NCBI RefSeq assembly: GCF_007994075.1
Contig: NZ_VIWU01000001.1
Span: 8,556,001 to 8,620,000 of the forward strand
DNA: 64,000 nucleotides
Direction: 5' to 3'
Origin: Pseudonocardia hierapolitana
GTDB lineage: Bacteria; Actinomycetota; Actinomycetes; Mycobacteriales; Pseudonocardiaceae
Under the pieces are notes generated by a model. It did no database searches. It was not told where the DNA came from and was given only the letters and a program-made list of their open reading frames with translations. Of the stretch, positions 9,457 through 17,491 are shown piece after piece. How positions within the stretch are numbered: the stretch's first letter is position 1; each line of letters starts with the position of its first letter. A program made the translations under genes and the position numbers.

Positions 9457-10436
9457 CGCGCCACCGCCACGACGTTGACCAGCTGCTCGCCCGCGGCCAG
9501 CCGCCGGACGTTGGCCGCGATGTCCGTCGCCCGGCCGGCGAAGGTCTGGCGGGTGAGGCCGGAGGAGTGCGGCGTCATCAGCACGTTCGGCAGCTCGCGG
9601 AACGGCAGCTCGGACGGCGGGGCGGTCGTGCCCGCGGCCGGGTAGCCGTACCAGACGTCGATCGCGGCGCCGGCGATCCCACGGTCGCGCAGCGCCTCGA
9701 ACAGTGCCCGCTCCTCGACCAGCGGCCCGCGCCCGACGTTGACCAGCACCGCCGTGCGGCGCATGCGCGCGAGCTCGGCGACCCCGATCATCCCGACGGT
9801 CTCCGGCGTGAGCGGGGCGCTCACGACCACGACGTCGGCGCGGTCGAGGAGGCTGCCGAGATCGTCGGTCGTCCCCGACCACTCCAGGCCGTACGCGGCG
9901 GCGTCGACGTCGCCGCGGCGGGTGACGGCGACCCCACGGGCGCCGCAGGCCCGGAACCGCTCCCAGGTGCGCGCACCGATGTGCCCGAAACCGACGAACC
10001 CGATCGTGGCGGCGCCCAGCGTATCGCCCCACGGCAGCGCCGGATCGTAGGCGGGCGAGGCCCACTCGTCCCGCCGCAGCGCGGTGTCCTGGGCGAGGAA
10101 GCCCCTGCGCAGCAGGATGGTGCTCGCCAGGACGTACTCGGCGATCGAGTCCTCGTGGTGGAAGGTGTTCGCGACGAACGTGCCGGCCGGCAGTGCGGCC
10201 ACGTCGATCCCGTCCACCCCGGCACCGGGGGCGTGCACCAGCCGGAGGGCCTTGCCCGCGGCCCCGACCGTGGCCGGGCACCTCGCGGAGACCAGCACGT
10301 CGGCATCGGCCACCGCACCCTCGACCGTGGAGAGGTCGCGCGGATCGGGCCAGACGACCTCGGATCCGGGCGGGAACCCCTCCTCGAGACGACCACGCAT
10401 CGGCGCGAGGTTCGCGTCAGCGACAACGATCTTCAT
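9453..10436 (-). CDS. D-isomer-specific 2-hydroxyacid dehydrogenase (327 aa)
   Basis: NAD(P)-dependent 2-hydroxyacid dehydrogenase. The cofactor motif [10 protein letters not shown] lies near residue 147, the catalytic Arg in [12 protein letters not shown], and the His in MTPHSSG near 287. The N-terminal domain has [27 protein letters not shown] spacing as two separate conserved blocks. Length is usual for the family. In this operon it could reduce a keto acid such as 2-ketogluconate or glyoxylate, but the sequence does not fix the substrate. Its stop overlaps the start of the dehydratase gene, and its start overlaps the stop of the LacI gene, both as ATGA. Confidence 0.85.
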   Translation of the reverse strand: MKIVVADANLAPMRGRLEEGFPPGSEVVWPDPRDLSTVEGAVADADVLVSARCPATVGAAGKALRLVHAPGAGVDGIDVAALPAGTFVANTFHHEDSIAEYVLASTILLRRGFLAQDTALRRDEWASPAYDPALPWGDTLGAATIGFVGFGHIGARTWERFRACGARGVAVTRRGDVDAAAYGLEWSGTTDDLGSLLDRADVVVVSAPLTPETVGMIGVAELARMRRTAVLVNVGRGPLVEERALFEALRDRGIAGAAIDVWYGYPAAGTTAPPSELPFRELPNVLMTPHSSGLTRQTFAGRATDIAANVRRLAAGEQLVNVVAVAR

Positions 10437-11449
10437 GCCCTCCCCCGGACGTCGGTGAGCACGCGGGCCCCGGCCGGCCCGGTGGAGGCCCGGACGACGA
10501 GGTGGGTGGCCAGACGTTGCGTGCGCGGGGTCGACCGCTCCCCCGCCGCGGCGCGGGCGAGCAGCTCCATGCTCAGGGTCCCGGCGCGCGCGAGCGGAAC
10601 GGAGATGCTCGTGAGAGCCGGCTGCGCGAGCGTGCCGAACGAGATGTCGTCCATCCCGACCACCGACAGGTCGTCGGGGATCTGCACGCCCAGCGCGCGG
10701 GCACCGCTCATCACGCCGAGCGCGACGAGGTCGTTGTGCGTTATCACCGCGGAGGCACCCGACGCCACGACGCGCGCGGCCGCCGCGGTCCCGCCCTCGA
10801 CGGTCTCGGTCTGCCAGTCGAGCAGCTCCAGGTCGATGTCGTACCGCTCGCCGAGCGAGTGGATCACCTCGACCCGGTGGGCGTTGGACCAGGAGCGGGC
10901 ACTGCCCTGCACGTAGGCGATCCGCCGGTGCCCCAGCGCCGTCAGGTAGTCGAGGGTCTCCCGCAGCCCCTGGGTGGCGTCGGCGATGATGCAGTCCGCA
11001 CCTGCCGCCTCACGGTTGACGAGGACCGCCGGCACCCGGCCGCACAGTCCGAGCACCTCGTCGGCGTCGAGCCGGGAGGAACAGACGACCATCCCGTCCA
11101 CCCGGCCGCGCAGGTGTGCGATCGCCTCGCGCTCGCGGTCGGGATCGAAGTCGCTGTCGGCGACCACGACGGTGTGCCGGTTGTGCCGCCCCTGCCCCTG
11201 TGCCGCCTTCACGAACGCGGAGAACACCGGGTTGGCGATGTCCGGAACGACGACGGCGATGGTGACCACCGCAGGCTCCCCGTCGAGCTCCGCTACCCGT
11301 GCAGGCGGGCTGTAGCCAAGATCTTGCGCAACTTTGAGGATCTTGCGCAAGGTGTCCGGACCCAACCGGCTGGGATCACTGAACGCCCGAGACGCGGTCG
11401 ACAAGGCGACATTCGCGCGCTTGGCGACATCCGTCAGCGTGGGACCCAC
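10433..11449 (-). CDS. LacI-family transcriptional regulator (338 aa)
   Basis: The N-terminus is a LacI helix-turn-helix (LTDVAKRANVALSTASRAFS) with hinge helix KILKVAQDLGYSPPARVAEL. A periplasmic-binding-protein-like effector domain follows (VVVPDIANPVFSAF, ITHNDLVALGVMSGARALG, IPDDLSVVGMDD). I chose the GTG at 11449 because GAGGAGGAG lies immediately upstream; the longer ATG frame at 11476 adds only eight unlikely residues. It is the first gene of a six-gene coupled operon and probably represses it, released by a pathway intermediate. TTGCGCAA palindromes lie upstream of and inside its 5' end. Confidence 0.9.
   Translation of the reverse strand: MGPTLTDVAKRANVALSTASRAFSDPSRLGPDTLRKILKVAQDLGYSPPARVAELDGEPAVVTIAVVVPDIANPVFSAFVKAAQGQGRHNRHTVVVADSDFDPDREREAIAHLRGRVDGMVVCSSRLDADEVLGLCGRVPAVLVNREAAGADCIIADATQGLRETLDYLTALGHRRIAYVQGSARSWSNAHRVEVIHSLGERYDIDLELLDWQTETVEGGTAAAARVVASGASAVITHNDLVALGVMSGARALGVQIPDDLSVVGMDDISFGTLAQPALTSISVPLARAGTLSMELLARAAAGERSTPRTQRLATHLVVRASTGPAGARVLTDVRGRA
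11324..11331. promoter_or_regulatory. Putative LacI-type operator, intragenic (TTGCGCAA)
   Basis: A perfect 8-bp palindrome with the central CG step typical of LacI-family operators. It lies inside the 5' coding part of the regulator gene, 19 bases from a second copy, so the two centres are on nearly the same helix face. The codons encode the hinge region, so part of the similarity could come from repeated protein sequence. Confidence 0.45.
11343..11350. promoter_or_regulatory. Putative LacI-type operator, intragenic second copy
   Basis: Second TTGCGCAA, here part of the 10-bp palindrome CTTGCGCAAG. It is also in the 5' part of the LacI coding region. Intragenic auxiliary operators are known in the lac and gal systems and allow looping to a promoter operator. 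Confidence 0.45.
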
Positions 11450-11490
11450 TACTCCTCCTCGAGTCGAGCAGCACAAAGAGCATGGACAGG

Positions 11491-11498
11491 TTGCGCAA
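11491..11498. promoter_or_regulatory. Putative primary LacI-type operator upstream of the operon
   Basis: Third TTGCGCAA, 42 bases upstream of the chosen GTG start of the regulator gene. The wider symmetry is AGGTTGCGCAAGCT with one mismatched pair. Its position fits a site overlapping the operon promoter on the minus strand, so it is the most likely main operator for autoregulation. Confidence 0.55.
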
Positions 11499-11620
11499 GC
11501 TTGTCAAGGATTGCCGGCAGCGCCGTGGGACCGCCACGCCGGGCACCGCCGGGTGGGTCGTCGCGGACATCCACCACGCCGGCCGGCTGCAAGCCGAGCC
11601 CACCACGCTCGCCCAAGGCG

Positions 11621-11812
11621 ATGCGGTACTCGATCCTCGGTCACGCCACTGTGGTCAGCGTCGGCGACCTCACCGACTCCGCAGCCCGGTGGCCCAGGTT
11701 CGTCGCAGCCCTGGCCCAACGAGGAACCTACGGCTCCGTCCACGCACTGCCGCTGCGGCTGCGCGACGAACCCCTCGGCACCCTGAACCTGTTCCACCGC
11801 CTACCCGGACTG
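11621..11812 (+). pseudogene. GAF-domain fragment (ANTAR-regulator type)
   Basis: The translation contains VGDLTDSAARWPRFVAALA followed by GSVHALPLRLRDEPLGTLNL, the central part of the GAF domain found in actinobacterial GAF-ANTAR regulators. The first third of the GAF domain and the C-terminal RNA-binding ANTAR domain are missing; the sequence runs into unrelated frame at both ends. It is a remnant of a deleted regulator. Confidence 0.6.
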
Positions 11813-12002
11813 CGCCGACCCGCGATCTGCACGTCGTGGCTCCCCGCGCAGAGCGGCCGCCGTGGCCTCCACGTCCAGCTCGCCACGCCCTCGACGTCGG
11901 TACCGGAGCCGGTCAGCAGCCCCACCTCGTCACAAACAGAGCCCAAACCCGAGCCGCGACAACGGTCCTGCACCCGCAGCCCGGCTACCCCACCATCAGT
12001 GC

Positions 12003-12353
12003 ATGCCGAAGTACCGGGTTAACGAAGCCGCGGTCGACCACGCTCACCACCTCATCGATGCCCGTCGCTACGTCCTCCGAAGCCGCTGGGGAGACGTCCA
12101 ACCCTCCGCCGCCGACGGCACTCGCTACCTCAAGACCCACAGCTGGGACGAGTACGGCGCCTGGCATCTCGGCCTCACCGACGGCGCAGCCGCGGACACC
12201 AAGCGCCGCTACGCCTTCGTCTTCGGCGACTACACGCGCATCCACCGGATGGGGATCATCTCCTGCCACTATCGAGCTGCGGAGTGGGGCCACAAGGACA
12301 TCGAGCTCGCTGCCCACGAGATCCTGCAGTACCTGGACAACTCCCGCAGATGA
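12003..12353 (+). CDS. Conserved actinobacterial hypothetical protein (116 aa)
   Basis: A compact soluble protein beginning MPKYRVNEAAVDHAHHLID, with conserved-looking blocks SWDEYGAWHLGLTDGA, RYAFVFGDYTRIHRMG and EWGHKDIELAAHEILQYL. I recognise this as a small protein widespread in actinobacteria with no assigned function. It has no signal peptide or membrane segment, and the length matches the usual 110-120 residues. It stands alone between gene fragments and appears intact. Confidence 0.75.
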   Translation: MPKYRVNEAAVDHAHHLIDARRYVLRSRWGDVQPSAADGTRYLKTHSWDEYGAWHLGLTDGAAADTKRRYAFVFGDYTRIHRMGIISCHYRAAEWGHKDIELAAHEILQYLDNSRR

Positions 12354-12840
12354 TGGACACCGGCAGCAACACCCATCGACGCGAGCGTTGCTACAGGTCG
12401 ATCACTTCCAGCAGGAGACGGGCAGGCTCACGCAGCGGCGTCCCGACCTGGAACGCCCAATCGTCAAGTCCGCCCGAACCTGACCTGACCCTGCCTCCGT
12501 CCACGGAGTACCCGACACATCCAGGTCGACGTGGGCACCGGCGCGCTCGACCGGCGCTTGCTCCAAAACCTTGCAATCGCTGCCGCTCGTCGAACGGGGC
12601 TCGTGTGCCACCACCGACAACGGCGGACCGCCACTGCCGCTCACGGCCGGCACCCTCGGCGTCCTCGCGGTCAACACCTCGCTCACCGGGTGTGCTCCGG
12701 TGAGGAGGGCACGTGTACCTGCGCTGCAATGACGAGCTCCTCGCGGCTGTGGACCACGAGGGTGCGGGCGGAGGCGCCGTCGGTGCTGATGCCGGTCTCG
12801 CCGTCCGGGTCGGCGGCGGCGTTGGAGCACCACGATAGCC
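12354..12840. other. No intact gene; fragments
   Basis: About 490 bases without a complete gene. A short minus-strand frame around 12693-12837 (containing GISTDGASARTLVVHS and EELVIAAQVHVP) has coding-like composition but ends quickly and I cannot assign it. The remainder looks like debris between an intact hypothetical gene and the integrase chimera. Confidence 0.35.
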
Positions 12841-13206
12841 TGGGTAGAACAACACAGAGGCGGATACCGCGTCCGCTACCGACTCGACGACAGCACCCTG
12901 ATCACCGAGAACGGCTACACCACACGCAACGACGCCGAGGACCGCGCCGCCGACATCGAGTCCGACCAACGCCGCGGCCGCTTCGTCGACCCCCGCCTGG
13001 CACAGACCTCGATCGACGACTTCTACGCCCACGTCACCCCTGCCATGCCGGTGCTGCGCGGCTCGCTCCTGCCGATCCTGCTCTGGACTGGCGTCGCGTG
13101 CTTCGCGTACTTCGCCTACCACCCGGTCGCGGCGATGGTTCTCGGTGGGCTCTTCGCATTGTCGTTCGTCGTGGGGTTCGGGCTGCGCCGCAGAGAGCTT
13201 GAGTGA
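12841..13206 (+). pseudogene. Chimera: tyrosine-integrase N-terminal piece fused to a membrane-protein tail
   Basis: The first 60 residues (GGYRVRYRLDD, ENGYTTRNDAEDRAAD, RRGRFVDPRLAQTSIDDF) match the arm-binding N-terminal domain of actinobacterial phage/ICE tyrosine recombinases. The next few residues (YAHVTPAM) could be the integrase C-terminus, implying an internal deletion. The last 50 residues contain two strongly hydrophobic helices and a RRREL tail, unlike any integrase. There is no evident start codon. I read it as three pieces joined in frame. Confidence 0.5.
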
Positions 13207-13225
13207 AGATCCGACTGGACCTCGG

Positions 13226-13519
13226 TCAGTCGATGCCTTCGACGATGCGGAAGTCGCGCTCGACACCGTCGGAGAGGGCGACCAGCGCCTCCTGGTAGGC
13301 CGCACTCTCGCGCGCCGCGACGGCCTGCTCGAAGCTGTCGAACTCGATCAGGATGGTGCGCTCGGCGATTCCGGCGTCATGCGCCACGACCCGGCTGCCA
13401 CGGGTGAGGACCCGACCGCCCCCGGCCTTGACGGCCGCAGGGGCCAGCTTGTTGTAAGCAGCCAGCTTCTCAGGGTCTGAAATGGTGCGGTAGACGCTGA
13501 CCCAGTAGCCCTTGGGCAT
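13226..13519 (-). CDS. DUF1330-family protein (97 aa)
   Basis: A small protein of the DUF1330 dimeric ferredoxin-like (alpha/beta barrel) family: it begins MPKGYWVSVYRTISDPEKL, followed by RTILIEFDSFEQAVAA and AYQEALVALSDGVERDFRIV. The family's function is unknown. GGAGG lies five bases before the ATG. It sits downstream of the MarR-MFS pair on the same strand, 33 bases after the MFS stop, so it may be the third gene of that operon. Confidence 0.82.
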   Translation of the reverse strand: MPKGYWVSVYRTISDPEKLAAYNKLAPAAVKAGGGRVLTRGSRVVAHDAGIAERTILIEFDSFEQAVAARESAAYQEALVALSDGVERDFRIVEGID

Positions 13520-13552
13520 GGAACCTCCAGTATTGGGATGAGTGCATCTGAC

Positions 13553-14956
13553 TCACGGGTTGGTCTCGGACGAGCGTCGGCGGGCGAGAGCGAGGCTTGT
13601 CAGCGTCGTGATCGCCATGGCGCCGATGCCGACCAGCGCCGCGGTGGTGTAGGCGCTGTCGTCGGGGAAGAGGTGGCCGGGGGCGGTGCCCGCGGCGAGG
13701 ATCAGGCCGCCGATGGCGCTGCCCAGGGAGTACCCGACGCTGCGGACGACGTAGTTGAAGCTCATGGCGCTCGACGTCTCGCTCTTGGGGGTGACGGCCA
13801 GGATGACGCCGGGCATCGCGGCCGAGAAGCCGCCGACGCCGAAGCCCAGCACGCCCATCGCCGCGAACAGTTCGGCCAGGTCCGACCGGGCCGCCGCGAA
13901 CAGGGCGAACCCGCCGCCGACCACGACGGCGCTGCCGGCCAGGAGCAGGGGGTCGGCGATCCGCGTCCGGACCCGCGGCGTGAGCTTGCCGGCGACGAAC
14001 CCCAGCACCGAGAACGGGATGAGGACCAGCCCGGCGACGAAGGTCGTCAGCCCGAAGCCGTAGCCGGCGCCGTGCGGCGTCTGCGCGTACCGGGTGATGA
14101 GCGTGAGCAGGAGGTACATGCCGATCCCGCCGACGAACATGGCGAGGTTCGCCCCGGCGACCGCCGGGTGTCGCACCGCCCGCACATCGACCAGGGGCGT
14201 CGTGCTGCGCAGCTCGATGACGGCCCAGACGCAGAGCAGCACCACCGCGACGACGGCGAGGCCCGCCGCCACGGCGAGGTGCCGGCTCCACAGATTCCGT
14301 TCGCCGGCGAGGAACAGCACCAGGAGCAGCGCAGCGGCCAGGACGACCGCGCCTGCCACGTCCACGTGGGCGGAGCGGCCTTCGGGGGCTTCGGGCATGG
14401 AGCGCCACGCGGTCAGGAGGGCGGCGGCGGTGACGACCAGGCCGAGGCCGTAGGCGGCCCGTACCCCGCCGAGCTCGGCGAGCAGTGCGGCCAGCGGGTA
14501 GCCGACGCCGGCCCCGATGATCGAGACCACCGAGATCAGGGCGACCACGGCCGCGCTGCGCTCCTCGGGGAGGTGGTCCCGGGCCACGCCCATCATCAGC
14601 GCCGTCAGCCCGAGCCCGACGCCCTGGGCCGCCCTGCCGGCCAGCAGCCACGCGAACGGCAGCGGCAGCACGGTGAGCGCGCTGCCGGCGACGACGACCG
14701 CCAGCGTGGCGAGGATCGTGGCCCGCCGGTGCGGGCCGGCTCCGAGCCGGCCCAGGACCGGCGTGGCGACAGCGCCGCTGAGCAGCGCGACGGTCAGCGT
14801 CCACTGCGCGCTGCCGAGCGAGACGTGGAACGAGGTCGCGACGCTGGTGATGAGCGGCGCCCCGAGGCTGGCGACCGCCGCCACGACCAGAGCGATGAAC
14901 ATCAGGGCGGGGACCAGCAGCCGCGCATCGGAATGCGCCACCAGGAACGCCTTCAC
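13553..14956 (-). CDS. MFS drug/metabolite efflux transporter (467 aa)
   Basis: A polytopic membrane protein with about 14 hydrophobic segments of the EmrB/QacA-like (DHA2) type. Characteristic pieces are SLGSAQWTLTVALLSGAVATPVLGRLG at the start of the transport domain (given here in part), GRAAQGVGLGLTALMMGVAR, and the motif C-like SVVSIIGAGVGYPLA. I chose the GTG at 14956 because its first base overlaps the MarR stop as GTGA, giving translational coupling; longer frames overlap MarR. Coupling to a MarR repressor suggests inducible efflux of a toxic compound. Confidence 0.82.
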   Translation of the reverse strand: MKAFLVAHSDARLLVPALMFIALVVAAVASLGAPLITSVATSFHVSLGSAQWTLTVALLSGAVATPVLGRLGAGPHRRATILATLAVVVAGSALTVLPLPFAWLLAGRAAQGVGLGLTALMMGVARDHLPEERSAAVVALISVVSIIGAGVGYPLAALLAELGGVRAAYGLGLVVTAAALLTAWRSMPEAPEGRSAHVDVAGAVVLAAALLLVLFLAGERNLWSRHLAVAAGLAVVAVVLLCVWAVIELRSTTPLVDVRAVRHPAVAGANLAMFVGGIGMYLLLTLITRYAQTPHGAGYGFGLTTFVAGLVLIPFSVLGFVAGKLTPRVRTRIADPLLLAGSAVVVGGGFALFAAARSDLAELFAAMGVLGFGVGGFSAAMPGVILAVTPKSETSSAMSFNYVVRSVGYSLGSAIGGLILAAGTAPGHLFPDDSAYTTAALVGIGAMAITTLTSLALARRRSSETNP

Positions 14957-15441
14957 CGCGACCCCGCCGACCGGCCGCCCGGTCGCTGCTTCGGCCCTTC
15001 GCGGTCCTGGCTTTCGAGCTCTGCCAGATGCTTCAGCGCCGGAAGGGCCGCCATCAGCGCCTCGACCTCGTCGCTGGCGAGCTCGCCGATCAACCGCTCG
15101 AACGCGTGGACGCCCGCTTGGCGCCGCGTCCGGACATAGGAGGCGCCGGCCTCGGTCAGGCACACCAGCGTGACCCGCTTGTCGGACGCGTCGCCCCGCC
15201 GCTCGACCAGGCCGGACTCCTCCATCACCCGGACCAGGGCGGTCATCGCGGGCTGGGTGACGCCCTCGACCGCGGCCAGATCGGTGATGCGCCGCGGGCC
15301 GGTCCGGTCCAGGGTGGCCAGGGTGGCGGCGGACGTCAGGCTCATGTCCCGGGGCAGGCGTCTCGCGGCCCTGGTGGCCAGGCCGTAGAGGGCTGCCCCG
15401 ATGGCGGCGGACGCGCCAGGAGCGGTGTCTTGACGACCCAT
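14953..15441 (-). CDS. MarR-family transcriptional regulator (162 aa)
   Basis: A winged-helix regulator: helix-turn-helix ITDLAAVEGVTQPAMTALVR at about 52-71, wing region ERRGDASDKRVTLVCLTEAG, and C-terminal dimerisation helices. The length is typical. It is the first gene of the MarR-MFS-DUF1330 group and probably represses it from the AT-rich region just upstream, where an ATAG-N5-CTAT palindrome lies next to a TATATT-like -10 element. Confidence 0.85.
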   Translation of the reverse strand: MGRQDTAPGASAAIGAALYGLATRAARRLPRDMSLTSAATLATLDRTGPRRITDLAAVEGVTQPAMTALVRVMEESGLVERRGDASDKRVTLVCLTEAGASYVRTRRQAGVHAFERLIGELASDEVEALMAALPALKHLAELESQDREGPKQRPGGRSAGSR

Positions 15442-15450
15442 GTTCGAAGC

Positions 15451-15463
15451 ATAGCTCTTCTAT
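15451..15463. promoter_or_regulatory. Possible MarR operator / promoter
   Basis: ATAGCTCTTCTAT is an interrupted palindrome (ATAG-N5-CTAT) 9 bases upstream of the MarR start in a rare AT-rich patch. A TATATTCAT stretch overlaps its end. Self-binding of MarR proteins to such sites is common. The short half-sites keep this tentative. Confidence 0.35.
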
Positions 15464-15519
15464 ATTCATCGTTTATGGAAGTGGTCGACTGGCGCGGGCG
15501 ACCTCGACCGCTGGGAGCC

Positions 15520-15624
15520 GGTGACGTCGCGGTGCGCTGCCGCATCGACTTCAAGTACGCCCTCGGCCTGGAGCTGGAAGACCCCGGCTTCCACCACAGC
15601 GTCCTGTCCGACTTCCGCGACCGG
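15520..15624 (+). mobile_element. IS1182-type transposase remnant
   Basis: The translation VAVRCRIDFKYALGLELEDP followed by GFHHSVLSDFRDR matches the conserved N-terminal block of IS1182-family transposases. The frame is lost immediately after DFRDR, and no DDE domain follows. About 35 codons of a once 500-codon gene remain. Confidence 0.6.
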
Positions 15625-15839
15625 CCCTGCCCGAACGCCCGTGCCAACTCCGCCGCACCCAGGTCGTCTCCCTCGGCCAGCGGCACCCCGCCGTCCGCCT
15701 CGACCGCCAACTGCACCCGCATCCGCTCCCGCGAGTGCGGACGGCGCCCGTAGTCCCGGAACGACGAGCCTGCCGCCTGGTCCGGGAGCCGGTGCGAACC
15801 CGAGTTGCCGTCGGGCGTGGCCAGACTGCGTCCTCACAG

Positions 15840-16044
15840 GGCTCACCGGCTACCGGATCGGTCCCCGCCTGGCGAACGTCGACCTGAGCGAGCTGGACCA
15901 GCTGGCCCGTCCCATCCCACGGCTCGTGGTCCAGGGTGACCGGGGCGCATGGATCCGACGGATGGCACACGAGGCATCTGGAACACAGCTGGCACGAAAA
16001 AAGGTCAGCCCGGTAATACCGGGGCTGACCTGGTGTTACTGCGG
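15840..16044 (+). repeat. Inverted duplicate of the sequence downstream of tRNA-Val(GAC), with excisionase tail
   Basis: This segment is nearly identical to the reverse complement of about 54021-54230. It encodes the same excisionase-like tail (LTGYRIGPRLANVDLSELDQ, then LARPIPRLVV, GAWIRRMAH) and includes the same terminator hairpin (AGGTCAGCCC...GGGCTGACCT), here with one C missing. At 16045 it joins a tRNA-Val(CAC)-type 3' half. It is therefore a displaced attachment flank from an integrative element. Confidence 0.7.
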
Positions 16045-16087
16045 TGGGCGATACTGGGATCGAACAGAGACCTCTTCGGTGTGAACG
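16045..16087 (-). repeat. Degenerate tRNA-Val 3'-half (attachment-site scar)
   Basis: Reads as the 3' half of tRNA-Val(CAC), from the discriminator through the T-arm to the anticodon loop, with one base deleted and one changed in the T-stem. It has the same orientation as the copies at 19493 and 52465. A partial tRNA of this kind is what site-specific integration into a tRNA 3' end leaves behind. Confidence 0.65.
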
Positions 16088-16450
16088 CCCGTCCCCCGTC
16101 GTGCCGAGGAGCGCCCCGTACCGTTCATGCTGGTCACAGTGCTGGTCAGTGTTATTCGCTACCACCACTGGCGACCACTCGTGGTGCCTTTTCGATGCCT
16201 GGCGATGACCGCGCCCGTCCAGCAATGAGAGGGCTTGGCGTGGCATCCCGTCGATCTGGCGCAGCCCCCTTGCCTCGCCGGGTTATGAGTCAGGCGCCGG
16301 ACGTCTTTGGGCGTCTCATCAGTAGCCACCGACAGGGCCGTGACCTCGCCGGCAGCATCCGAGTCGTCTCACCCGAGCCGCCTCATGCCGAGCTCTTCCA
16401 CGGCGTCGTGGTCACATCTGGTCACATTGGGGCAGCCCCGCCGGTTGGCA
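16088..16450. other. No gene; half-copy of a palindromic repeat
   Basis: No coding frame is supported. Around 16238-16265 the sequence GTGGCATCCCGTCGAYCTGG followed by CGCAGCCC repeats the left arm of the palindromic element at 17308-17491. Confidence 0.4.
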
Positions 16451-17140
16451 TCACCTCACCCGGGCAAGCGCCTCCGCCAACTTGTCTGGCATCGACGCCA
16501 TTGGCTGGTGCGAGGAAGGGAGCCGCTCGACGTGGTCGGCGGCTGCAGCCATCTGCTCCTGGGCAGCGACCGGGACGGCGTTGTCCTGCTCGCAGATGAT
16601 GTAGGTCGTGCGATGCTTGCGGTCCGGCGCCGAGCTCGGAGTTCCGAAGCTCGACATGGATTGAGGAATCAGGCGGCGCAGCTCCTCGGCGGCCCGCGCG
16701 GGGTCAACGTCGGCACACAGAGCCTGGCGTGCGACTTCGAGATCGTCGGTGACGGTGGCCGTGCCGTTGTCGTGCGCGACGATCCAGCCCGGCGGGGGTC
16801 CGTCGCCGAACAGGTCGCTGAGCGATTGCCCTCGTTGCGGCCAGAAGGCACTCAGGTACACCGTGTGGACCACGGCTGGATGGTCGGCCAACTCTGTGAT
16901 GACCATTCCGCCGTACGAGTGGCCCACCAGGACGACCGGCTCCCCCACCGCATCGATGACCCGTTTCACGTGGTCTGCATCGGCTCGAAGATCACCAAGT
17001 TGCGCGGGGTCGCCGCGTCCGGCACTGGGCATCTGCTCGACCACGTGGACTCGATGGCCGTCCTTCTCAAGCAGCGCGGCGGTCTCACGCCAGTACCAGC
17101 CGCCGACGAACCCGCCATGAACGAGCACGTAGTTAGACAT
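16451..17140 (-). CDS. Alpha/beta hydrolase, esterase type (229 aa)
   Basis: A small soluble alpha/beta hydrolase of the pyrethroid-esterase/methyl-salicylate-esterase-like group. It begins MSNYVLVHGGFVGGWYWRET with the oxyanion loop, and the nucleophile Ser lies in GHSYGG near residue 74. Length is normal. The usual acid/His pair should lie near ICEQDNAVP and LPSSHQPM, and both are visible. It sits alone in the 16.0-19.5 kb segment between two tRNA scars; the substrate is unknown. Confidence 0.82.
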   Translation of the reverse strand: MSNYVLVHGGFVGGWYWRETAALLEKDGHRVHVVEQMPSAGRGDPAQLGDLRADADHVKRVIDAVGEPVVLVGHSYGGMVITELADHPAVVHTVYLSAFWPQRGQSLSDLFGDGPPPGWIVAHDNGTATVTDDLEVARQALCADVDPARAAEELRRLIPQSMSSFGTPSSAPDRKHRTTYIICEQDNAVPVAAQEQMAAAADHVERLPSSHQPMASMPDKLAEALARVR

Positions 17141-17307
17141 CGTCAGAGTGTGACCGCCGTCACGATGGGCAACAATCGACTGAACGGCCGGAGCCGTCCG
17201 TACTGTTGCCGCTGGTCACGGTGCCGATGCGTGATGACTGCTACGTCTGTTGGCGACGGATCGTGGTGCCTCGCAGCCACCCCGCGAGCGTTCCGCAACG
17301 AGGGGCC

Positions 17308-17491
17308 CGGTGTGGCATCCCGTCGACCTGGCGCAGCCCGATCACCTCGCGGGTGGAGGGCAACATGCCCTGCGAACTCGACCACCTGCAGGCGTCCGGC
17401 GAAGCCGGCCTTGCGCCCCGGCCACCTTGCCAGGCTTGCCCTCCACCCGCGGCGTGATAGCCCTCGTGGAGGTCGACGGGATGCCACACCG
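17308..17491. repeat. 184-bp palindromic MITE-like element
   Basis: The ends are inverted repeats: the first 21 bases (GGTGTGGCATCCCGTCGACC plus T) recur perfectly in reverse at the right end, and a second internal block, CGCGGGTGGAGGGCAA, is also perfectly inverted. The middle is not symmetrical and encodes nothing recognisable. A left-arm copy lies at about 16238. The layout suits a small non-autonomous transposon or a mobile palindromic repeat. Confidence 0.6.

Noticed and set aside
11343..11350. Intragenic TTGCGCAA copies as pure protein-repeat artefact
   Set aside because: Considered because the codons encode two similar KIL/AQD stretches; kept as a finding because a third exact copy lies in the promoter region.
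13470..15139. Large plus- and minus-strand frames over the MFS gene
   Set aside because: Low-complexity Arg/Gly/Asp-rich translations antisense or out of frame to an obvious MFS transporter and MarR gene.
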